Part shown: in pieces, positions 8,229 through 13,834 of the stretch
How the letters are laid out: each line of letters begins with the position of its first letter
Position numbering within the stretch: the stretch's first letter is position 1
Origin: an uncultured Alphaproteobacteria bacterium
GTDB lineage: Bacteria; Pseudomonadota; Alphaproteobacteria; RF32; CAG-239
Length of the DNA stretch: 13,834 nucleotides
Reading direction: 5' to 3'
Assembly: GCA_910580155.1 (NCBI GenBank)
Contig: CAJTWX010000043.1
Span: forward strand, 1-13,834
Notes under the pieces: generated by a model
What the model was told of the DNA's origin: nothing
The model's database searches: none
Seen by the model: only the letters and a program-made list of their open reading frames with translations
Program-made: the position numbers and the translations under genes

Positions 8229-11096
8229 ATGAATACGAACTATCAGAGCAAATACTGGGCCTTAGAGGTTCAGACGGCAAATAATAACACGGATATTAGC
8301 AAATTATCCGGATCTTTGACAACATCCAATATAGACCTTAATCCTCATCAGATTGACGCAGCTTTGTTTGCATTAAAATCACCTGTTTCGCAAGGGGCGA
8401 TTTTGGCAGATGAAGTCGGTCTTGGCAAAACTATTGAGGCAGGTATTGTCCTTTCAGAATATTTTTCACGCGGTAAAACGCATTTGCTCGTTATTGCTCC
8501 TGCCGCGCTTCGTACGCAATGGAAAAGCGAACTTGAACATAAATTTAATCTTCCCGCGCAAATTATTGATAACGGTGTTTGGCAAAAACCACGGCGTAAA
8601 AGAGGTGTAAGCCCGCTTGATTTTGAGGGTGTTTCAATTATTTCGTACAATTTTGCCGTTCAGGGTACAAAAGATTTAGGGAAATTTCCGTGGGATTTGG
8701 TGGTTTTTGATGAGGCACATAAATTACGGAATTTTTATAAAGGGGAAAATAAAACCGCAAATACGATTAAAGATACATTTGCCAATACGAACAAGCTCCT
8801 TTTGACGGCAACGCCTATTCAAAATTCACTGATGGATATTTACTCGCTTGTTTCTCTGATTGATGAAACGATTCTTGGTAATAAAGAAGCTTTTATGGAT
8901 ACTTATCTTTATTCGGAGCTGAAGCACCAAGAACTTCGGCAACGTTTACAGTCGGTAATGCATCGCACATTGCGCAAAGATGTTTTGGAATATATTCGTT
9001 ATACGAACCGTGAAGCAATGACGATTGCTTTTGAACCTACTCCGGAAGAAGAGGAGCTATACAATAAAGTATCGCTCTATATTAAATTGCACGCCAAATT
9101 CGGCATTCCGACAAACGCGCGCAATCTGATTGTGATGATGGTCAGAAAGTTGATGAGTTCTTCGACTGCTGCTGTTAAAGGAACGTTAGAAACCATTCGC
9201 GACAAGCTTTCTCTGTTGATGGACTTAATGGATCACGGCGAATCAGTCAGAGATTTAATCAGTATTTACGATATGACCTCTTTACACGATGCCGAAATCA
9301 AAAACTACAAAAAACTTTATAAAGGCTATGGCAAAATCTTAAACCCGATGGATATCGGACCGGAAAGCAAATTATTAGATGAACTGATTGATATGGCGGC
9401 AAACATTAAAGTTGATGGCAAAACCTTAAAGCTTGTATCGGCCATAGAAGAAGGCTTTGCAAAAAAACAACAACGAAAAGTCATTATTTTTACTGAAAGT
9501 TACCGTACGTTGGAATACTTGTTTAATTTCCTATCAGAAAACGGTTATAAGGATAAAATCATCACATTCAGCGGTAAAAACAGCTCCCCCATACATAATA
9601 AAGTGTACAAAAACTTTTGCCGTCAGTATCCGGGCTTGGTAACGGGAACGCGGGAAACAGATATGCGACAGGCTATTGTCAGATATTTTCGGGACGAGGC
9701 TGAAATTATGATTGCAACCGAGGCGGCAGCGGAAGGTTTGAATCTGCAGTTTTGTTCGCTTTTAATCAATTATGACTTACCGTGGAATCCGCAAAGGATT
9801 GAGCAGCGAATAGGGCGGGTTCATCGTTACGGGCAAAAGCAAGACGTTGTCATCATTAACTTTATCAATAAAAAGAATTTAGCAGACGTTCGCCTTTATG
9901 AAATTTTGCAATATAAATTTAAGCTGTTTGACGGTGTGTTCGGCGCCAGTGATGAAATTTTGGGGGCAATGTTTGACGGTGTGGATTTTGAACGTGCTGT
10001 TGCCAAGATTTTGGACGAGTGCCGAACGGAAGAAGAAATCGCCAAAGCCTTTGATGCTTTGCAGGAAATGCTAAGCGTTAAAAAGGAACAAGGCTTGGAA
10101 CAAGCAAAACAGCTTGTATTGGAGAACTTTACGCCCACATTGCAGGAAAAGCTTCATACCACCCAAGCCCGCGTTGAACAATTTTTAAGCAGGGATAAAC
10201 AGATTTTTTGGAACTTAACCAAAAATATCTTAAAAATTATTGATCCGGAACTTTTCATAAATGACGACACTAAAACTTTCGGACAGTTTGAAGCGCAAGT
10301 TTTTCCCCGTGTTAATTCAGATACTAAATTTGCGGTTAATTTCTCACATCGTTTAGATTATACCAAACGGGATACGCGTTTTATGAATATAAGAGATAAG
10401 CGCGCACTCCGATTACAGCCAAAGCCGTATAATCCGCAGTCGGGCTACGGAAAAAGGGTTATAAAGACAGCACTTGAGCTAAACACGCCGCCAGCGCACC
10501 TGAGTGTTAAAAGTGATAAGTTGAAATCAGGGTTATGCGGAAGAATGCGTGTTAGTCTGTATAGGGAAAACAGCCCTGAAACCAATCAACGCCTTGTATG
10601 CACGTTTATCAGTTTTGAGGGCGAAAAACTTGATATATCGCCGGAAATGTTTTTTGATGGTATTGTTGATAGCGGGCAAATTCGCGATTTTGGCTATGCC
10701 GGTTTGTTGGATTCTCTACACGAGCGTGATATTAAAGCAGTAGCAGACACAGACAAAAAAGCGGCAGAGGCTCTTTTACAAGAAGAATTGGAAAAGCTGA
10801 ACCGTTGGAAGTATGACGAAGTTTACGGTATCAGGCTAGCAATGTCGAGCGTTAAAAATAAAATTTTAGCACTGCACAAAAAACTTTTTTATGAAAAAAT
10901 TATCCGCAATAAAGTCGAACTTCAAAAACAGATTAAGAAACTGGAAGAAAAATACGAAATGGGCTATCTGACCTCGCTTGAAAAAGAAAAAGCCATAAAC
11001 CTAACCCACAATCGCCTCGTAGAAAAGAAAAAGCAAGCCCTCAAATTTGCTTATTCGTCAGAATTGGTTTTTGACTGCACATTTGAAGTACAATAA
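8229..11096 (+). CDS. SNF2/RapA-like DEAD/DEAH-box helicase
   Basis: ATP-driven DNA translocase of 955 residues with all the main superfamily 2 motifs. These are a Q-like motif DLNPHQIDAALFAL (36-49), motif I DEVGLGKT (61-68, Walker Lys67), motif Ia VIAPAALRTQW (88-98), motif II DEAH (161-164), motif III LTATPIQN (192-199), a linker of about 200 residues, motif IV KVIIFTES (417-424), motif V ATEAAAEGLNLQ (496-507) and motif VI QRIGRVHRYGQ (526-536). A long C-terminal region follows and ends in a charged, coiled-coil-like segment (~905-945). The N-terminus (SKYWALE...LAGS-like, then the Q motif) and the gene's length fit a group of stand-alone SNF2 helicases that from memory often sit beside methyltransferase and Res genes in defence loci; here only a Res remnant lies beside it. 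No nuclease motif is obvious. The start has no ribosome site, yet the Q motif is only 40 residues in, so the start is probably right. Confidence 0.9.
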   Translation: MNTNYQSKYWALEVQTANNNTDISKLSGSLTTSNIDLNPHQIDAALFALKSPVSQGAILADEVGLGKTIEAGIVLSEYFSRGKTHLLVIAPAALRTQWKSELEHKFNLPAQIIDNGVWQKPRRKRGVSPLDFEGVSIISYNFAVQGTKDLGKFPWDLVVFDEAHKLRNFYKGENKTANTIKDTFANTNKLLLTATPIQNSLMDIYSLVSLIDETILGNKEAFMDTYLYSELKHQELRQRLQSVMHRTLRKDVLEYIRYTNREAMTIAFEPTPEEEELYNKVSLYIKLHAKFGIPTNARNLIVMMVRKLMSSSTAAVKGTLETIRDKLSLLMDLMDHGESVRDLISIYDMTSLHDAEIKNYKKLYKGYGKILNPMDIGPESKLLDELIDMAANIKVDGKTLKLVSAIEEGFAKKQQRKVIIFTESYRTLEYLFNFLSENGYKDKIITFSGKNSSPIHNKVYKNFCRQYPGLVTGTRETDMRQAIVRYFRDEAEIMIATEAAAEGLNLQFCSLLINYDLPWNPQRIEQRIGRVHRYGQKQDVVIINFINKKNLADVRLYEILQYKFKLFDGVFGASDEILGAMFDGVDFERAVAKILDECRTEEEIAKAFDALQEMLSVKKEQGLEQAKQLVLENFTPTLQEKLHTTQARVEQFLSRDKQIFWNLTKNILKIIDPELFINDDTKTFGQFEAQVFPRVNSDTKFAVNFSHRLDYTKRDTRFMNIRDKRALRLQPKPYNPQSGYGKRVIKTALELNTPPAHLSVKSDKLKSGLCGRMRVSLYRENSPETNQRLVCTFISFEGEKLDISPEMFFDGIVDSGQIRDFGYAGLLDSLHERDIKAVADTDKKAAEALLQEELEKLNRWKYDEVYGIRLAMSSVKNKILALHKKLFYEKIIRNKVELQKQIKKLEEKYEMGYLTSLEKEKAINLTHNRLVEKKKQALKFAYSSELVFDCTFEVQ

Positions 11097-11103
11097 TACT
11101 TTA

Positions 11104-11379
11104 TCAATTGGCTCTATTCCAAATAGTTCCATTCTTCATAACTATTTTTTTACATCCTTTTGATAAATATTCGACAACCCCTAGCAACATTTCGGCAGCA
11201 TCAATATCTGTATTTATGGTTTCCGGTTCCGGGAACATATACGTACATCGGATTCCTTTTATTTTTAATTTTTGTTGAGTTATATTGTTAATTATATATC
11301 CATCTTCAAATTTTTTTGTAATAACTATTTTTTCATTATATTGTATATTGTCAGGTTTGGGGCTAATACAAAGAAATTT
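11104..11379 (-). pseudogene. Unassigned open frame, probable gene fragment
   Basis: An open minus-strand frame of 91 codons with no good start codon, in a different phase from the Res remnant, with which it overlaps at 11325-11379. It contains PKPDNIQYNEKIVITKKF, then a plausible globular stretch (RCTYMFPEPETINTDIDAAE, LLGVVEYLSKGC), and ends WNRAN. The amino-acid mix looks protein-like rather than random, but I do not recognise it. It may be the 3' end of another gene joined to the Res remnant by a deletion. The alternative is a chance open frame. Confidence 0.3.
11121..11151 (+). terminator. Weak hairpin with T-run after the helicase
   Basis: AAATAGTT and AACTATTT form an 8-bp stem around an 11-nt loop, followed by more T residues, 25 bp after the helicase stop. 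The stem is AT-rich and so weak. It overlaps the end of a short open frame on the other strand. Confidence 0.35.
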
Positions 11380-11654
11380 TTAATCCCTTTTTCCAAATAA
11401 AGATATGCGATAAAAGCTCCCATCAACCGCGTTTTACCGACACCCGTTGCCAAAGCAAAGCATAATGACGGGAAATTTCTTTCAAAATTCTCTACTTTGG
11501 GTTCTATCTCACGGATAGCTGCAAGCAATTCCATCAAATCAGCTTCGGGCTTATCATCCAGTTTTTTAACAATTTGTTCGAGTAAATCTAGGCTTTTTCT
11601 CTGCGGTTCACGCAAAGAAAGGGCGTTGGCTATCATTTTGTTGTTTTCGTTCAT
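11325..11654 (-). pseudogene. Truncated Res-type DEAD/DEAH helicase (N-terminal remnant)
   Basis: 109 codons encode only the start of a type III restriction Res-like helicase. There is a Q-motif-like opening (SLREPQRKSLDLLEQI, 13-28), Walker A ATGVGKTR (69-76) and motif Ia FFVLAPNLTIYN (94-105), then a quick stop. Motif II and the rest of the helicase and nuclease, which normally run to many hundreds of residues, are absent, and the sequence downstream does not restore them in any frame. No methyltransferase gene accompanies it. It lies tail-to-tail with the SNF2 helicase. The start ATG at 11654 has only a weak AGG before it. It is most likely a dead remnant of a restriction or defence locus. 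Confidence 0.75.
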
Positions 11655-11663
11655 TGGCGTTGC

Positions 11664-11688
11664 CTGACTATAATTAAATTTAAGTCAG
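11664..11688. repeat. Inverted repeat upstream of Res remnant
   Basis: CTGACT at 11664-11669 and AGTCAG at 11683-11688 flank 13 AT-rich bases, ending 10 bp upstream of the Res-remnant ATG. Size and position suit an operator or a promoter-proximal hairpin of the former gene. Confidence 0.4.
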
Positions 11689-11895
11689 TCTATTAAAAAA
11701 CATTTGAAAATGCAAGGACAAGCATAATCTTTTACATAGTTTTATATAACTTTTTGATTCTTAAGGTTTGTTAGAATTTTTTTATATAATTTTCTGTTTA
11801 ATTTATTCTTTGCACTGCAATGAGAATAAAAGATGAAATTTCAGTCCGAAAATGCTTGAAATCCTAGCAAAACTTAATGGGTACAGGTTTTGAAA

Positions 11896-11987
11896 TCTGA
11901 CCCCATAAAAGTATATATTTTGGGGTAATTTTAGGTGTTTTGAGCCAAAAATGGCAAAAAATGCTCATATACTCTGGACCCATAAAA
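11896..11987. repeat. Imperfect direct repeats and hairpin
   Basis: TCTGACCCCATAAAA (11896-11910) and TCTGGACCCATAAAA (11973-11987) agree at 13 of 15 bases, 77 bp apart. The first copy also forms a hairpin with TTTTGGGGT at 11918-11926 (stem ACCCCA plus AAA, one bulged T, 7-nt loop). Between them GAGCCAAAAATGGC...GCTC gives further small inverted repeats. This could be a decayed mobile-element end or a small non-autonomous element. Confidence 0.4.
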
Positions 11988-12026
11988 ATCGGCAAACCAT
12001 TAAATTTCAAGCGGTACAGAGGACAC

Positions 12027-12056
12027 AAAAAAACGGAAGTATTTACTTCCGTTTTT
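12027..12056 (-). terminator. Intrinsic terminator of tRNA-Lys
   Basis: A perfect 13-bp stem (AAAAACGGAAGTA with its complement) with a 2-nt turn at 12042-12043, whose base is made of A/T pairs. On the minus strand it ends in seven T residues and lies 5 bp after the tRNA's CCA end. The plus strand also ends in Ts, so it can work in both directions and would insulate tRNA/cca from the accessory region. Confidence 0.8.
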
Positions 12057-12061
12057 CATTA

Positions 12062-12138
12062 TGGTAGGCGCGCAGGGATTCGAACCCTGGACCCACTGAT
12101 TAAGAGTCAGTTGCTCTAGCCAACTGAGCTACGCACCC
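12062..12138 (-). tRNA. tRNA-Lys, anticodon CTT
   Basis: Minus-strand 77-nt cloverleaf. The acceptor arm GGGTGCG pairs with CGCGCCT (the first pair is G-U), followed by discriminator A and an encoded CCA. The D arm is GCTCAGTTGGCTAGAGC; the anticodon arm is ACTGA-CTCTTAA-TCAGT with anticodon CTT in the 7-base loop, reading AAG (Lys); the T arm contains GGTTCGAATCC. All stems pair. Its 3' end points to the accessory region on the left, and a strong terminator follows directly. Confidence 0.95.
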
Positions 12139-12157
12139 ATAACCAAAATCTTTGCCC

Positions 12158-12185
12158 AATATACCCAAAAGATTTTTTTTTGCAA
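12158..12185 (-). promoter_or_regulatory. Likely tRNA-Lys promoter
   Basis: On the minus strand TTGCAA (12180-12185), a 16-bp spacer, and TATATT (12158-12163) place the start of transcription about a dozen bases before the tRNA 5' end at 12138, a normal distance for a tRNA gene. Confidence 0.45.
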
Positions 12186-12210
12186 TAGTTTTTTTTACTT
12201 TTTTGATAAT
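12180..12210 (+). promoter_or_regulatory. Possible cca promoter
   Basis: The palindromic TTGCAA at 12180-12185 could also serve the plus strand, with GATAAT at 12205-12210 after a long 19-bp spacer. The sequence between is a poly-T tract. This is weak; the gene clearly needs a promoter in this gap because the tRNA is divergent. Confidence 0.25.
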
Positions 12211-12271
12211 TTTTTTTAAAAAAGAGAAAACCCTTGCCAAATAAGGAGGATACCATTATATTTACTACTGC

Positions 12272-12278
12272 AAAGGAG
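12272..12278 (+). promoter_or_regulatory. cca ribosome binding site
   Basis: AAAGGAG five bases before the ATG at 12284. An in-frame TAA sits directly before this ATG (12281-12283), so no upstream start is possible. A second purine-rich AAGGAGG at 12243-12249 has no ATG after it at a usable distance. Confidence 0.75.
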
Positions 12279-12283
12279 TATAA

Positions 12284-13525
12284 ATGCAGATATATCAGGT
12301 TGGCGGAGCTGTCAGGGACAAACTTTTAAACAGGCCGTGTCAGGATAAAGATTTCGTGGTTATCGGTGCAACGGAAGCGGAAATGCTGGAACAAGGTTTT
12401 AAAAAGGTAGGCAAAAGCTTTCCTGTTTTTTTGCACCCCGAAACCGGTGAGGAATATGCACTCGCGCGTAAAGAAATCAAAACTGGTCGCGGACATAAAG
12501 ATTTTAAGTTCGTCTTTACGCCGGATATCAGCTTAAAAGAGGATTCCTGCCGGCGGGATTTTACCTGCAACGCCATATATGAAGATACGGAAACCGGAGA
12601 AATTATAGACTATCATAATGGCTGTGAAGATATTAAAAACCGCATTTTGCGTCATATCTCCAAACACTTTGCCGAAGATCCGCTGCGGGTTTTGAGAATG
12701 TGCCGTTTTGCGGCGGAGTTAGGCTTTTCCGTAGCGCCCGAAACAATGGCTCTGTGTCAAAAAATGGTGCAAAAAGGCGCTATCCGGCATCTGAGCCGTG
12801 ACCGTATCTGGCAAGAGCTGGCCAAAGCCCTGAAATCAAGCTCTTTTTACCGGTTTATTGAAACCGCTCGTGCGTGTGGCGCGCTAAAAGAAATTTTACC
12901 CGAGGTAGAACAGTTGTGGAGCATTCCGGAACGAACGGATTATCATCCCGAAGGTAACAGCGGTGCGCATACAATGTTGGCACTCAAAGCCGCTCAAACG
13001 GGAGATTCTTTTGTAAATTTTACCATCCTCTTGCACGACATCGGTAAAACGCAAACCAACCCCGAATTATGGCCGTCTCACCGCGGACACGATACACTTG
13101 GCGCAGAGCTGATAAAAAAGATAGCCCGCCGCATAAAAGCGCCGGCAGACTATGCGGAGTTTGCTTCGTTTACAGCCGCAAACCATATGCTGTATCACCG
13201 TCCGCTGCAAGACATCTGCAAAGAGCTTGCCGAAGTGGCGGTAACGTTGGCTAAACAAGAAAAGGGCGACTACTTTCGCCGTTATACCGAGGTACTCAAA
13301 GCCGATATGCAAGGCAGGGATAAAGCCGATTTTTCGGATGAATTTAAGGAATTTGCCGCGTTTGAAACCTATTTAAAACGTTTAACAGAAAAAGCTCGTA
13401 TGCACAGTGCCGCTGCAATGCCGGACTTTGCTTCCCTACTTGCCAAAGTCCAAGCCGGAACAATGCCGCCGTCAGGCTTAAAAGAAGCCTATGTCGCGTT
13501 TATCTTAAACCAAACCCCGCTATGA
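12284..13525 (+). CDS. cca: CCA-adding enzyme (multifunctional tRNA nucleotidyltransferase)
   Basis: Adds or repairs the 3' CCA of tRNAs from CTP and ATP in the cytoplasm. The 413 residues closely match the length of the E. coli type enzyme. Visible class II motifs are GGAVRD (7-12), the metal-binding pair Asp21/Asp23 in DKDFVV, RRDFTCNAI (90-98), EDPLRVLR (131-138) and RDRIWQE (172-178), the flexible-loop and nucleotide-selection region. A C-terminal HD domain follows (HTMLALKA, LLHDIGK with His251-Asp252, HRGHD ending at Asp270), which in the E. coli enzyme gives phosphohydrolase activities. All key residues are present, so the enzyme should be active. The neighbouring tRNA-Lys already encodes CCA, so the enzyme would serve repair, or those tRNAs that lack it. 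It is less AT-rich than the genes to the left, which suits a core chromosomal gene. Confidence 0.95.
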   Translation: MQIYQVGGAVRDKLLNRPCQDKDFVVIGATEAEMLEQGFKKVGKSFPVFLHPETGEEYALARKEIKTGRGHKDFKFVFTPDISLKEDSCRRDFTCNAIYEDTETGEIIDYHNGCEDIKNRILRHISKHFAEDPLRVLRMCRFAAELGFSVAPETMALCQKMVQKGAIRHLSRDRIWQELAKALKSSSFYRFIETARACGALKEILPEVEQLWSIPERTDYHPEGNSGAHTMLALKAAQTGDSFVNFTILLHDIGKTQTNPELWPSHRGHDTLGAELIKKIARRIKAPADYAEFASFTAANHMLYHRPLQDICKELAEVAVTLAKQEKGDYFRRYTEVLKADMQGRDKADFSDEFKEFAAFETYLKRLTEKARMHSAAAMPDFASLLAKVQAGTMPPSGLKEAYVAFILNQTPL

Positions 13526-13627
13526 AACCCTCTGGGTAAATCTGAAATTCTGCTTTAAAAAAAAGATAATTATGATTAAATGGCAAAGAGAAAATTTTTG
13601 TTGTTAACGGGTAATTATGGTGTTGTT

Positions 13628-13834
13628 ATGAAAAAAAATCTGAGCTTGTTTGCTGGTATGGTTTCGCTGCTTGCCTTGTCGGGGCAAACGTATGCCGAAG
13701 GGGAAAATAAGTTTGAGCTGGATGAAAGCTCCGCCGCAGAATTTCAACTGAAAGAGACATTGCAAAAGGACACAGCCCCGAGCATAACTCCCGTTGCGCA
13801 GAGCGAAACGTCCACGTCTGCCGATTCTTCCCAA
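13628..13834 (+). CDS. Secreted protein of unknown function, N-terminal part
   Basis: Only the first 69 codons are in the window. A classical signal peptide (MKKNLSLF, hydrophobic core, then QTYA before EGEN; cleavage expected after residue 23) is followed by an acidic, then Ser/Thr/Pro-rich low-complexity stretch (APSITPVAQSETSTSADSS). An in-frame ATG at 13580 would add 16 residues (AKRKFLLL...), but the MKKN start gives the better signal peptide; neither has a strong ribosome site. It begins about 100 bp after cca on the same strand, with no clear terminator between. The product is exported, perhaps a periplasmic or envelope protein with a flexible N-terminal linker. The family cannot be told from this part. 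Confidence 0.7.
   Translation, partial: MKKNLSLFAGMVSLLALSGQTYAEGENKFELDESSAAEFQLKETLQKDTAPSITPVAQSETSTSADSSQ

Larger units (their letters stand above)
11655..12026. other. Non-coding stretch with scattered repeats
   Basis: About 370 bp with no credible gene. The first ~200 bp is plain AT-rich DNA with an inverted repeat near the Res remnant. The part from about 11875 to 12010 is richer in short inverted and imperfect direct repeats (listed separately). I see no transposase piece, no tRNA fragment and no CRISPR. Confidence 0.6.

Noticed and set aside
8348..8650. Minus-strand frame of 100 codons within the helicase
   Set aside because: It lies antisense to the helicase's motif I region, which is clearly coding on the plus strand.
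13067..13312. Minus-strand frame over the end of cca
   Set aside because: It is an antisense shadow of the HD domain region, with no start signal.
13509..13522. Hairpin near the cca stop (ACCC/GGGT) as terminator
   Set aside because: Any such stem in the stop region is only 4 bp with no T-run directly after it.
12284..13525. Poly(A) polymerase (pcnB) instead of cca
   Set aside because: The length, RDRIWQE motif and HD domain with LLHDIGK match the multifunctional CCA enzyme; the long basic C-terminus of PcnB is missing.
13604..13834. Minus-strand frame over the last gene
   Set aside because: The plus strand there encodes a classical signal peptide; the minus frame has no start context and runs off the window.

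Overview
This window comes from a Gram-negative bacterium with an AT-rich genome. The evidence is a two-partner-secretion exoprotein, exported proteins with typical signal peptides, and a full-length CCA-adding enzyme with a C-terminal HD domain, as in many Proteobacteria. I cannot name the genus. The left 12 kb reads as accessory DNA: contact-dependent-inhibition-like genes, an SNF2 helicase and gene debris. The right 1.8 kb (tRNA-Lys, cca and a secreted protein) reads as ordinary chromosome and is visibly less AT-rich.

Layout. From about 8024 leftward on the minus strand runs a CDI-like operon. It begins with a giant FhaB/CdiA-type exoprotein (1431-8024). A small exported protein (853-1431) follows, coupled through a TAATG stop/start overlap, and is the best immunity candidate. 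Next comes a second, orphan copy of the same pair: an 85-residue piece homologous to the last ~45 residues of the exoprotein (581-838), then a second small exported protein (11-577) homologous to the first. The 3' ends of the two small genes lie in 93-bp direct repeats (90/93 identical). Base 1 of the window falls inside the repeat unit, so further modules may lie to the left. No TpsB/CdiB transporter gene is present.

Divergent from this operon, across a very AT-rich 204-bp gap, is a 955-residue SNF2/RapA-like helicase (8229-11096). It is followed on the opposite strand by a 109-residue N-terminal remnant of a Res-type (type III restriction-like) helicase that breaks off just after motif Ia, and by a second short open frame in another phase. 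Together these look like the remains of a restriction or defence locus.

After ~370 bp of non-coding DNA with inverted and imperfect direct repeats come a strong hairpin terminator, tRNA-Lys(CTT) on the minus strand, cca on the plus strand, and the start of a secreted protein cut by the window edge. The tRNA's 3' end faces the accessory side, as would be expected if the island had entered at the tRNA gene. The most interesting system is the CDI-like module, because its candidate immunity proteins are exported rather than cytoplasmic.
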